Source of the DNA: an uncultured Roseobacter sp.
Lineage (GTDB): Bacteria > Pseudomonadota > Alphaproteobacteria > Rhodobacterales > Rhodobacteraceae
Direction of reading: 5' to 3'
Assembly: GCF_947488185.1 (NCBI RefSeq)
Contig: NZ_CANKYM010000001.1
Coordinates: forward strand, 806,001-870,000
DNA length: 64,000 nt
Both the position numbers and the translations under genes were made by a program. Numbering within the stretch: position 1 is the stretch's first letter; each line of letters starts with the position of its first letter. Below are positions 42,803-51,133 of this stretch, in pieces. The notes under the pieces were generated by a model. That model saw only the letters and a list, made by a program, of their open reading frames with translations. It was not told the DNA's origin and searched no databases.

Positions 42803-43267
42803 ATGGATTTTAACAAACTCCTCAAGCCCGAGGCTGTGAAGGTATTGACCTCCGCCTCGAGTAAAAAACGCCTTATGCAAGATCTTGGCGATCTTGCGGA
42901 ACAGGCATATGGGCTGAAATCGGGCCACGTTCTCGACGCGCTGCTGGCGCGAGAAGCGCTAGGGCCCACCGGGGTGGGACATGGCATTGCCCTGCCCCAT
43001 GCACGGCTTGATGGGCTGGACCAAGTCGTGGGTGCATTTGTGTTGCTCGACAAACCCATCGACTTCAACGCCGTGGACCGTCAACCGGTTGACGTCGCCT
43101 TTGCGCTCTTTGCCCCGGAAGATGCCGGTGTAGAGCACCTCAAGGCGCTTGCCCTTGTCTCCCGTACACTGCGCGATCCGGGAATCTGTGCAAAGCTTCG
43201 GGCGAATCCGAACCCCAGCACGCTGCACACCATCCTCACATCAGCGGAATCAGAACAGGCAGCTTAA
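42803..43267 (+). CDS. ptsN: PTS IIA-like nitrogen regulatory protein PtsN
   Basis: 154 residues, the usual PtsN length, starting MDFNKLLKPEAV. The phospho-acceptor His lies in GHGIALPHARLDG near residue 66. It is a PTS(Ntr) EIIA, which takes phosphate from NPr and regulates nitrogen/potassium and stress responses. ATG 42776 adds nine residues and has a closer GAGG site, so a longer N-terminus is possible. Confidence 0.92.
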   Translation: MDFNKLLKPEAVKVLTSASSKKRLMQDLGDLAEQAYGLKSGHVLDALLAREALGPTGVGHGIALPHARLDGLDQVVGAFVLLDKPIDFNAVDRQPVDVAFALFAPEDAGVEHLKALALVSRTLRDPGICAKLRANPNPSTLHTILTSAESEQAA

Positions 43268-43303
43268 ATCTGCGCTGCAGATATGAGACGTTCGGCTGGC
43301 TCG

Positions 43304-45004
43304 TCACCGCACGAGATAGGGTTTGCGCGGTCTGTCTCGATCAATACCCGAGTCGGCCTGTTCTACGGGGAAGTCTCCCATCAGATAGGGATGCATGCCC
43401 TGGTTCTTAAGGTTCTGCAGAAACTGGCCAAAGCCGTTCAGGTCCACCATGCGCGGCACTTCGGATAGGCGGCGTGCCGTGTTTGGCCCGATCTCATCCA
43501 GTATCGTCTGGAGAGGCTCCATCGGTGCTTCGATGAATTCCGCCATCGTCCAGATACGTACACGCGCCTTCACCCAGGTGGAGCGCAAAACATCCAGGTG
43601 CTCGCTTTCTGTCTTTTGCAACTGTGCAGCGGCTTTACGCAAGTCCATGAAATTGGCGTTTGACCGAAAGAGCGGCACGGCCCACGCCCCGCTGATCACG
43701 GAAATCTGCGCATTGGGGTCCTTGGCCACACGCCAGTTTATCACCTGGTTGTCCCGCGGGCCAAACTGAAAGCATTGCCGCTCGCCGCGGGTATTCCAAA
43801 TCAGGTTGGTCAAAAAACCGTGCGGGTTGTAGTCACGCAAAGTCGCGCTGTTGCTCAAGGCACCATTCATCGCAGTCTGATTATCCGCAAAGTAAGCCTG
43901 CTCCGGTGCAAAGAGATGACCATGCACTCGCGCGCCCGTCGCTTTGGCAAGCCAGGGCTCAAAATTCTCGAAAAGCTCGGCAAATCCTTGGAACATGGAA
44001 TAGGGCGCGGCGGTCACACCGTTTTCCCAATCTTCGCGGGGAAAGCGGCTCTGCATATAAAGACCGGCACGGCCTCGCGTGCGCCGCTCCACCGCCTTGG
44101 CAAAAATCCGGTCGATCTTGCCGGGATTGGGCTCTGTCTTTTTCATCGCACCAGACGGGTCGGTAAGGAATGCGTCATAGAGCCGATGCGCGTGCGGCCA
44201 GATCTTGCGCGCGACAAAACAATCTGATCGACGTAGCAGCTGCAGATGATCGTCATAGAAGATATGCGGTTTGCCCTGAAAGTCGAACTTGGACAACGTC
44301 AGCGATCGGCTTTCAATGTTGATCGCGTATTGGCGTACCAGCGTCTGGAAATAGCTCTCGTCCGGAATCCAGACACGGCGGAAGTAATGATCATATTCTG
44401 TGCGTGCCGGGTCCTGCAGAATCGCGGACAGCGTTTGCCGGGTCAGGCACCACCATTGTGATCCCATATGCGGCACAAGACCTCCGGGCACCTGCCGGTT
44501 CACCCGCAACCGACGTTGCAAGGCGACGTAGCGGTCAAAAAGGAACCTTTGGCGCTTCCATGAAAACGGGAACCGCAGGGTGAACCGTTCGGCGTCCAAA
44601 CCACCAACCGTCCAGGGAACATCAGCCGTCGTCGCACTTTCGATAAAATCGGTTTTGGGTCGATCCGCGAGGTAGTCGATTAACTCCTGAACCGGGCGCA
44701 GCGGTAAGCAGGAGCCAGATGCGAGGTAGACATGCCGCACATCCGGAAAGCTGGAGAGTATCTGTTCTGACGCCGTTTGTGTCGCCGCCACGATCCCCCA
44801 GGTGCCCCATTCGCACCGATAGCGTTTTGAAAACGACACGTTCGGGACATCTGCCAGCGACTGCGTAAATGCGCCGAAAGCCCTGCGCGGCACGCTCTTG
44901 TCCACATGGATCACAACCGGGCAGCCCGCAGCCGACCAGTGGCGCACAACTTGTTCCGCCCGCCCAAAGGCGGTGTGTACCAACATGACGACGCCGACGC
45001 TCAC
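43304..45004 (-). CDS. GT14-type glycosyltransferase with long C-terminal extension
   Basis: 566 residues. The N-terminal half (about 1-260) resembles the beta-1,6-N-acetylglucosaminyltransferase (Branch/GT14) family: MLVHTAFGRAEQVVRHW, VIHVDKSVPRR, VYLASGSCLPLRPVQELIDY, GSQWWCLTRQTL and WIPDESYFQTLV. The C-terminal half (about 290-566) looks like the extension seen in rhodobacterial homologues (the DUF5928 type) and has no recognised motif. It starts GTG 45004 inside the stop of the upstream GT2 gene, so the two are coupled. It probably acts in surface glycan synthesis; the donor and acceptor are unknown. Confidence 0.8.
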   Translation of the reverse strand: MSVGVVMLVHTAFGRAEQVVRHWSAAGCPVVIHVDKSVPRRAFGAFTQSLADVPNVSFSKRYRCEWGTWGIVAATQTASEQILSSFPDVRHVYLASGSCLPLRPVQELIDYLADRPKTDFIESATTADVPWTVGGLDAERFTLRFPFSWKRQRFLFDRYVALQRRLRVNRQVPGGLVPHMGSQWWCLTRQTLSAILQDPARTEYDHYFRRVWIPDESYFQTLVRQYAINIESRSLTLSKFDFQGKPHIFYDDHLQLLRRSDCFVARKIWPHAHRLYDAFLTDPSGAMKKTEPNPGKIDRIFAKAVERRTRGRAGLYMQSRFPREDWENGVTAAPYSMFQGFAELFENFEPWLAKATGARVHGHLFAPEQAYFADNQTAMNGALSNSATLRDYNPHGFLTNLIWNTRGERQCFQFGPRDNQVINWRVAKDPNAQISVISGAWAVPLFRSNANFMDLRKAAAQLQKTESEHLDVLRSTWVKARVRIWTMAEFIEAPMEPLQTILDEIGPNTARRLSEVPRMVDLNGFGQFLQNLKNQGMHPYLMGDFPVEQADSGIDRDRPRKPYLVR

Positions 45005-46050
45005 GCCCAGTTTCCTTTGGACATCAGGCCGAGTATCTCCAACTGCCTCCAGTTGATGTATTTCTCAGACCACTTGCACCAGAGCTCCGAATCCTCTGTC
45101 AGGCCTTGAGCATATGCCCGGTATTCGTGGGACTCGGCGTAATGCTGCTGGCGTTCGATCTCTTCGCTCGCCTTGTCGGCAAAGGTATCAAGGAACTTGG
45201 CGTGCAACAGAATCCCAGATGCCTTTTCTCCACCCCATTCGTCATAGACGAGGTTCAGGCCCCGCGGCAGTAACATATGCGTCGAGTGCACGTAGGCATA
45301 GCGTCGGTCCCATTTGACCAGGGGAACCTTGTTCAACGCAGGTGCGCGCTTTGGCTCCTCCGGGAAAAACACGCGGCTGCGCGGCCCACCCTGAATCCAC
45401 AGGTTTCCATAAAGATGGTTGCGCGACATCGTGTAATTGCCACTGTCGAACCAGCAGGCAATGTCGATGGGATTCTGACCGGGCAGGTATTGCTGATCCT
45501 CCAGCCGTCCCTTGGGGTACATGTCCAGCAGCATCGCCGAAAAGGCCCGAATGGAGCAGCTGTCGAGCCAATCGGTCAGCGCCCGGAGAGGTCGCGTATC
45601 GCAAAACGGATAGAGCAGGAATTCATCGGGATCGACCACGACGCACCAGTGGCCGTGGGCGTATTTGCTTTGCAAGTAGTTCAGCCAATCCATCCCATAA
45701 CGCGATTTCTTGTAGCTGCTTTTCGTCCGCCACAGAGACACATCCGGTTGATCGGCAAGGTAATCCGCCGACCCGTCGGTACTGTCGTTGTCGACGATAA
45801 AGAAATGGGACACGCCCATCTCGCGGTAGTACTCCAGAAAATAGGGGAGGCGCACCTTCTCGTTCCGCTGGGTCGAAAACAGCAGGATATCCCCATCGCG
45901 CAGTTGCGCGGTTCTGTCGACAATCCGCTTTAGGTCAAAGCTTTTGCGCCGCGCGCGTACACGCAGACGCTTGCGCGCCAGACGCATCCGGTAAGATCCC
46001 AGAACACCCAAAGCTTCAGCCCTCTCCACCGCCCCACCGCCGGTGTTCAA
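45001..46050 (-). CDS. Glycosyltransferase family 2 protein, copy 1
   Basis: Up to 349 residues. The core begins near residue 50: LLFSTQRNEKVRLPYFLEYY, FFIVDNDSTDGSADYL, the metal-binding VVVDPDEFLLYP, then GNLWIQGGPRSRVFF and PLVKWDRRYAYVHSTHMLL. It is a paralogue of the protein at 46193-47209 along most of its length (HSTH/NSTH, LVKW and GVLLH-type blocks). The start is uncertain: TTG 46050 is the longest, but TTG near 46017 or ATG 45987 are possible. It is coupled to the GT14 gene. Confidence 0.82.
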   Translation of the reverse strand: MNTGGGAVERAEALGVLGSYRMRLARKRLRVRARRKSFDLKRIVDRTAQLRDGDILLFSTQRNEKVRLPYFLEYYREMGVSHFFIVDNDSTDGSADYLADQPDVSLWRTKSSYKKSRYGMDWLNYLQSKYAHGHWCVVVDPDEFLLYPFCDTRPLRALTDWLDSCSIRAFSAMLLDMYPKGRLEDQQYLPGQNPIDIACWFDSGNYTMSRNHLYGNLWIQGGPRSRVFFPEEPKRAPALNKVPLVKWDRRYAYVHSTHMLLPRGLNLVYDEWGGEKASGILLHAKFLDTFADKASEEIERQQHYAESHEYRAYAQGLTEDSELWCKWSEKYINWRQLEILGLMSKGNWA

Positions 46051-46128
46051 AGGACCCCTGTCCCCATCTGCCTGCGGTCGATCTTGTGCCGCTTTTTTGG
46101 TTAATCGCGACTTATTGATATTTTATTG

Positions 46129-46170
46129 CTCAAAAACTCCATTTTCGCAATGATTTAAAGCGTTTTTGAG
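46129..46170. repeat. 9-bp inverted repeat in the gap between GT2 paralogues
   Basis: CTCAAAAAC (46129-46137) and GTTTTTGAG (46162-46170) are perfect inverted arms with a 24-base spacer, in an AT-rich 142-base gap. The arms are too far apart for a good terminator. It could be a regulator site or part of the promoter region for the gene at 45001-46050. Confidence 0.35.
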
Positions 46171-46192
46171 AGGCAGCGCGGTCAGCAGGACA

Positions 46193-47209
46193 CTACCAAT
46201 CCCCACGCGACATCAAGCGTAGGTCCAGAAGGTGCTGCCAACCAGTGAAACGGGTGGCGTCCGGGGCCCACATATCAGGGTCTTCAGCCACCGCATCGTA
46301 ATACTCATCGTAGAGCGCCGAGTTGGAAAAATGCTCCTTACGCATTTGCTCTTGTCGCGCACGCTCCGCCGATCCGGGCAAGAACTTGGTGTGCAAAAGC
46401 ACCCCGCTGACTTTGGATCTACCGGTCTCGTCATAAGTACGGTTCAATCCCGAGGGAAGCGCATTATGTGTCGAATTTACAAAGACATAGCGCCGGTTCC
46501 ATTTGACCAATGGAATCTTGTTCAACGTCGGTGCACGCACCGGATCTTTCGCAAAAAAACATCTCGCCCGCACCCCGCCCTGTAACCAGAGGTTTCCCAT
46601 CTTGGCCTGCCGTTGGACCCAGTACCCATGCGCATCGAACCACTGGAGCACCTCACAGGGATTTTGCCCGGGCGTGTAAGCCTGATCATCGGGTGGCCCC
46701 TTGGGATAAAGATCGAGCATCATCGCCCCCATCATCCGCTGCTCTCTCGCGTCAAGCCACTTGGTGAGGTCAGGAAGAGGTCTCGTTTCGTGATCCGGGT
46801 AGATCAGCAGTTCATCTGCATCCACCGTTACCGTCCAATGGCCGTGGCCATAACGCATCATCAACCATGTCAGCCAGTCCATTCCGAAGCGCGCCGATTT
46901 GTAACTCGCATCCGTGCGCCACACTGAGACATCCGGTGCGTCCGTGAGCAGCGTCACCGTGCCATCGTCACTGCCATTGTCGATGATCATAAAGTGGCGC
47001 ACGCCAAGCGCTCTGTAGTGCTGCAGGAAGTAGGGCAGCCGCAGGGCCTCGTTACGCACCGTCGCGAAAAGCAGGATATCCGTCGGCGCAATCTGCCGCG
47101 TATGGTTCTGCACAGACGTCAGCTTGTGGCGACTGCGAAAACCGCGCCACAGCAATCGCTTGCGCCGCAGCCGCAACTTGTATCTGGACCAAAGCGTGGG
47201 CGGCGCCAT
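46193..47209 (-). CDS. Glycosyltransferase family 2 protein, copy 2
   Basis: 338 residues. Core: LLFATVRNEALRLPYFLQHY near residue 45, FMIIDNGSDDGTVTLL, the metal-binding VTVDADELLIYP near 110, GNLWLQGGVRARCFF, and LVKWNRRYVFVNSTHNALPS near 230. It parallels the neighbouring copy domain by domain, so the pair arose by duplication. ATG 47209 has AAAGG upstream and is preferred over a TTG at 47371, which adds a basic, non-aligned stretch. It probably adds sugars to a cell-surface glycan. Confidence 0.82.
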   Translation of the reverse strand: MAPPTLWSRYKLRLRRKRLLWRGFRSRHKLTSVQNHTRQIAPTDILLFATVRNEALRLPYFLQHYRALGVRHFMIIDNGSDDGTVTLLTDAPDVSVWRTDASYKSARFGMDWLTWLMMRYGHGHWTVTVDADELLIYPDHETRPLPDLTKWLDAREQRMMGAMMLDLYPKGPPDDQAYTPGQNPCEVLQWFDAHGYWVQRQAKMGNLWLQGGVRARCFFAKDPVRAPTLNKIPLVKWNRRYVFVNSTHNALPSGLNRTYDETGRSKVSGVLLHTKFLPGSAERARQEQMRKEHFSNSALYDEYYDAVAEDPDMWAPDATRFTGWQHLLDLRLMSRGDW

Positions 47210-47437
47210 CACGCGACCTTTCAGAACCGAGGGGGCCGTAGAGGCAAAGCCGTTACGATCTTGTCGCCATATTGCCCGAATTGATTGCGCAGCCAAGCTT
47301 TTCCCTGACCCGCGTCGGCCTGTGCCCTGCCTGCTGCCCCGAAAGTCTGCAAACAGGTCCTGGCGTGGCAAAAAGAAAACGGCACAGGGATACCTCTGCG
47401 CCGTCGCTAAGCCATTCTTGTTAGTTGGTGCGCGCCG

Positions 47438-48331
47438 TTACTCTGCCGCTTTTCCCATGCTGACGACGTCATGCAGATACGCAGACAGGTCCTCACGCAG
47501 ATCATCCCGATCAAGGCCGAAAGCAACTGTCGCCTGCAGGAATCCGGATTTGGAGCCGCAATCGAAACGCTGCCCGCGGAAGCGGTATCCATAGACATTG
47601 CTCTTCTTCTCGATGTCCTGCGCGATTGCATCCGTCAGCTGAATTTCACCACCGGCGCCGGATTTCATCTTGTTCAGGTTCGTCAACACCGACGGCGACA
47701 GGATGTAGCGTCCGATCACCGCAAGATTGGAGGGCGATTCCTCTGCTTTGGGCTTTTCGATCATGCCTTTGACCTTGACCATCGAGCCCATGTCCTCGGA
47801 GACATCCAGCATCCCATAGGAAGAAGATTTCTCAGGCGCAACTTCCATCGCCGCGACCATGTTGCCGCCTGTCTCCGCATAGGCCTCGACCATCTGCTGC
47901 AGACAGGGCTTGTCGGCGGCGATCACATCGTCCGGCAGGATAACTGCAAAAGGCTCGTCTGCAATCAAGCGGCGCGCGCACCAGACGGCGTGTCCTAAAC
48001 CCAACGCCTTGTGCTGGCGAATATAGGCGATTGCGCCGCTGTCCATGTTGGTTGTTTCGAGCACTTCAAGAAGGTCGTGTTTGCCCTTCTTGCGCAATTC
48101 CTGTTCGAGTTGGGGAGCATGGTCAAAGTAATCTTCCAGCGCACCCTTGCCGCGTGACGTCACGAAAATGAATTCCTTGATGCCGGCAGCGCGCGCCTCG
48201 TCGATCGCGTATTGAATCAACGGGCGATCCACCAATGTCATGATTTCCTTGGGTACCGACTTGGTCGCAGGAAGAAAGCGTGTTCCCATCCCAGCCACGG
48301 GAAAAATCGCCTTGGTTACCTTGCGTTTCAT
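47438..48331 (-). CDS. galU: UTP-glucose-1-phosphate uridylyltransferase GalU
   Basis: 297 residues of the GalU family. The nucleotide site GMGTRFLPATKSVPKEIMT is near residue 14, with AVILPDDVIAADKPCL near 130 and GEIQLTDAIAQ near 230. It makes UDP-glucose for surface glycans and other pathways. GAGGG precedes the ATG. A good minus-strand promoter lies 42-70 bases upstream (48373-48401). It sits among glycosyltransferase genes, which is consistent with its role. Confidence 0.95.
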   Translation of the reverse strand: MKRKVTKAIFPVAGMGTRFLPATKSVPKEIMTLVDRPLIQYAIDEARAAGIKEFIFVTSRGKGALEDYFDHAPQLEQELRKKGKHDLLEVLETTNMDSGAIAYIRQHKALGLGHAVWCARRLIADEPFAVILPDDVIAADKPCLQQMVEAYAETGGNMVAAMEVAPEKSSSYGMLDVSEDMGSMVKVKGMIEKPKAEESPSNLAVIGRYILSPSVLTNLNKMKSGAGGEIQLTDAIAQDIEKKSNVYGYRFRGQRFDCGSKSGFLQATVAFGLDRDDLREDLSAYLHDVVSMGKAAE

Positions 48332-48372
48332 ACTGTTGCCCTCACACTTAAAAAAATCAATCGCACCCCGCG

Positions 48373-48401
48373 AGCATAAAACTAGTGCTCGAATGCGTCA
48401 A
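48373..48401 (-). promoter_or_regulatory. Candidate sigma-70 promoter of galU
   Basis: Read on the minus strand, TTGACG and TATGCT are separated by exactly 17 bases, with the -10 about 40 bases before the galU ATG. The 258-base gap to kdsB is AT-rich relative to the genes around it, and this is its best promoter match. A GAGCA/TGCTC inverted pair overlaps the -10. Confidence 0.5.
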
Positions 48402-48589
48402 AAACACGACTTGCTCGTCAATTAAAGCTATTTTTGAGCACAATTGGTTCGATTTCACGAATTATAGCGGAGTCTCGCCAATATACTCGCATAACGGGCA
48501 TAATATTAATCATTGTTGCAACTGGTCAGCACATTTTTCTCGGTGTTTTCAGAGAGCGAGATCATGTGGAAAACCGAGCCAATCTACGC

Positions 48590-49390
48590 TCAATCCAAAC
48601 CCATTTGTGCCATCATCCCTTCAATCTTCGGCACGTCCTGAGGGTTGTTCAGTTCCCAGAAGTGACGCCCTTTCGCTGCGACTTCCACGCAGAGCACGGC
48701 CCGGCCATTTTCCATGAATCGCAACTGTTCAAGGCCCTCAAGCTGTTCCAATGGGCCCATCGGCCATGTCGGGTAGGCAGCCAGTGCTTCGGGACGATAT
48801 GCATAAACGCCAACATGATGAAAAACAGGTGTTTCTTCTGCATCCGGATAGGTTTGCGGTGTGAAAGGGATCACCTCTTTGGAAAAGTATAAGGCATGGC
48901 GGCTTGCGTCGAAAACGGCCGTTGTGCCGCCAACACGCCCTGCTTTTCGATCATTCAAAAGACCGTTGAGCGTAGCCCCATCGCAGCGCAGCACCGGCGT
49001 CGCGATCTCCGCCTGCGGTGCCGCCCGCAGCCCGGTGACCAGATCTTCGATGAACCACTGCGGCGTCAGAGGCGCATCGCCTTGCAGGTTAACGACGATC
49101 TCATATCCCCCACCCAAAATCTCATGTGCCTCTGCGCAACGCTCCGTGCCGTTCACCCAATTGGAGGATGTCATGACGACCTCTGCGCCAAACGCTTCCG
49201 CCGCCTCTCTGATACGGTCGTCGTCAGTGGCCACGACGACCCGTGCGACACCGGCAACCTCTTGCGCAGCCAGCCAGCTGCGCTCGATCAGGCTGCGTGA
49301 CTGGCCTGATGCGCCCTTCAGGCCCACAAGAGGTTTACCCGGATAGCGGCTGGACGCATAACGCGCCGGGATTACGATCAGGACCGACAT
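48590..49390 (-). CDS. kdsB: 3-deoxy-manno-octulosonate cytidylyltransferase KdsB
   Basis: 266 residues. It starts MSVLIVIPARYASSRYPGKP, the CTP-binding signature, and has VVVATDDDRI near 52, EIVVNLQGDAPL near 98 and YAYRPEALA near 205. It activates KDO as CMP-KDO for LPS. The start overlaps the cysQ stop (TGATG), so cysQ-kdsB are coupled. kdsD lies in the same window. KdsB reading is secure, though a related CMP-sugar synthase specificity (e.g. 8-amino-KDO) cannot be excluded by eye. Confidence 0.9.
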   Translation of the reverse strand: MSVLIVIPARYASSRYPGKPLVGLKGASGQSRSLIERSWLAAQEVAGVARVVVATDDDRIREAAEAFGAEVVMTSSNWVNGTERCAEAHEILGGGYEIVVNLQGDAPLTPQWFIEDLVTGLRAAPQAEIATPVLRCDGATLNGLLNDRKAGRVGGTTAVFDASRHALYFSKEVIPFTPQTYPDAEETPVFHHVGVYAYRPEALAAYPTWPMGPLEQLEGLEQLRFMENGRAVLCVEVAAKGRHFWELNNPQDVPKIEGMMAQMGLD

Positions 49391-50187
49391 CAGCTGTCTT
49401 TCAGATCGACGGTTGGCGCGTGAGCGATGAAAAACGGATTTGCGTAATCCTCCTTGCCGTATCTAAGCGGTTTCAGATCATCGAACCGAACAACGGATCC
49501 CCCCGCACCCGACAGCACCGCGTGGCCTGCCGCTGTATCCCACTCCATCGTGCGACCGAGACGCGGGTAAAGATCTGCCTCCCCGGTTGCTACGAGACAG
49601 AATTTGAGCGACGAGCCCGCACTCTTCATATCTCTGACAGAGTATTTGTTGATGTAGTCATCGGTCGCCTGATCCCGGTGGGACTTCGACGCAACGACCA
49701 TCAGAGCGGTGTTGTCAGCCTGAGACACCGACATCGGTGTCAGACCCCCCACCTGATCCACGACCAGATCACCCGTTTCCTCGACAGACTGACCATTGGC
49801 ATCAGTGTAGAACATCCGACCCTTGGCAGGCGCATAGACAACCCCCCGCGTCGGGACACCCCCTTCGACCAGAGCAATGTTCACGGTGAAATCGCCCCGT
49901 CGGTGAATGAATTCCTTGGTCCCATCGAGTGGGTCAACGATCAGGAATGTATCGCCCGAGGTATCATGTGTCGCCGATTGTTCCTCGGTCACCAGCATGA
50001 CGTCGGGAAACGCGGCACGCAGGCCAGCCGAAATCAACGCATCCGCAGCTTCATCTGCCGCCGTGACCGGGCTGTCATCCGATTTCGCTTTCACATCAAA
50101 ATCATCCGATTCATAAATCTCCATGATCTTCGCACCAGCCTCAATCGACAGCCGACGCATGACCTCAACCAGTTTCACATAATCCAT
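49390..50187 (-). CDS. cysQ: 3'(2'),5'-bisphosphate nucleotidase CysQ
   Basis: 265 residues of the inositol-monophosphatase-like fold. The metal motifs are VTEEQS near 65, IVDPLDGTKEFIHRRGDF near 88 and WDTAAGHAVLSGAGG near 215. CysQ dephosphorylates 3'-phosphoadenosine-5'-phosphate (pAp) from sulfate assimilation. ATG 50187 (MDYVKLVEVM) has GGATGG upstream and suits the family length; longer readings to 50244 are less likely. It is coupled to kdsB. Confidence 0.92.
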   Translation of the reverse strand: MDYVKLVEVMRRLSIEAGAKIMEIYESDDFDVKAKSDDSPVTAADEAADALISAGLRAAFPDVMLVTEEQSATHDTSGDTFLIVDPLDGTKEFIHRRGDFTVNIALVEGGVPTRGVVYAPAKGRMFYTDANGQSVEETGDLVVDQVGGLTPMSVSQADNTALMVVASKSHRDQATDDYINKYSVRDMKSAGSSLKFCLVATGEADLYPRLGRTMEWDTAAGHAVLSGAGGSVVRFDDLKPLRYGKEDYANPFFIAHAPTVDLKDS

Positions 50188-50305
50188 GACGTCACCATCC
50201 ATTCCACGATCATTGATGTTCAAAACGATGCCCCTTATGGTCAAGCTCTAACGGAACAGCAAGAATTCCGTGCGATACTCGCGAAGGTTAAAAGGCAAAG
50301 CGGTC

Positions 50306-51130
50306 ATGTTTCAGGCAACAAAACGCAATGAGGGCGGATTAACTTCTGCGCTGACGATACTGGAGTTGGTATATCACTCCGTTGTCAGATCCGTGCGCAA
50401 AACGCACAATAACGCCTTTGCCGCGATCTTCATCAATGTTCTGCAGATGCTGATCTTCGTGCTTGCGTTCTATTTTATGTTCTCGGTGCTGGGCCTGCGC
50501 GGTTCCGCGATCCGGGGCGATTTCCTGCTCTATATCATGTCGGGCATTTTCCTGTTTATCACCCACACGAAATCGATGAGTGCGGTCGTCGGATCGGAAG
50601 GGCCTGCCAGCCCAATGATGCAGCATGCGCCGATGAACACGATTATTGCCATCGCCTCTGCCGCCATTGGCGCGCTCTACATTCAGGTGCTCTCGCTGGG
50701 CATCATTCTCTTTGGGTATCACGTCGCAATTGCCCCGGTGGTCATCGAGGAACCGGCGGCGGCCTTTGGCATGCTGATGGTGGCCTGGTTCACGGGTGTG
50801 GCACTGGGCCTTGTGCTCCTGGCTCTGAAACCCTGGATGCCGCAAGTGGTCAGTATCTTTTCGACCATTTACCAGCGGGCAAATATGATCGCGTCAGGAA
50901 AAATGTTCGTGGCGAACAGTCTGCCGGGCTTCATGCTGGCAATGTTTGACTGGAACCCGCTGTTTCACGCCATCGACCAGACGCGGGGCTTTGTCTTCAT
51001 CAACTACAATCCCCGCTATACGGACTGGCACTATGCCGTTTGGGTCGGCGTGGTGCTTGTAATGATCGGCCTGATGGGGGAATTCTATACCCGTCGGCAC
51101 GCCTCGCTCAGCTGGAACGCGCGACGTTGA
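50306..51130 (+). CDS. ABC-2 type permease, polysaccharide-export-like, without adjacent ATPase
   Basis: 274 residues with about six helices, beginning after a short cytoplasmic stretch (helix near 37-60: FINVLQMLIFVLAFYFMFSV). The overall pattern and the ending (FDWNPLFHAIDQTRGFVF) resemble KpsM/Wzm-type exporters. A partner ATPase gene would normally lie next to it but is not in the window. The gene stands on the + strand between cysQ and a dehydrogenase. It may use an unlinked ATPase. The ATG at 50306 (MFQATKRN) is preferred over a start at 50270. Confidence 0.75.
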   Translation: MFQATKRNEGGLTSALTILELVYHSVVRSVRKTHNNAFAAIFINVLQMLIFVLAFYFMFSVLGLRGSAIRGDFLLYIMSGIFLFITHTKSMSAVVGSEGPASPMMQHAPMNTIIAIASAAIGALYIQVLSLGIILFGYHVAIAPVVIEEPAAAFGMLMVAWFTGVALGLVLLALKPWMPQVVSIFSTIYQRANMIASGKMFVANSLPGFMLAMFDWNPLFHAIDQTRGFVFINYNPRYTDWHYAVWVGVVLVMIGLMGEFYTRRHASLSWNARR

Positions 51131-51133
51131 AGA

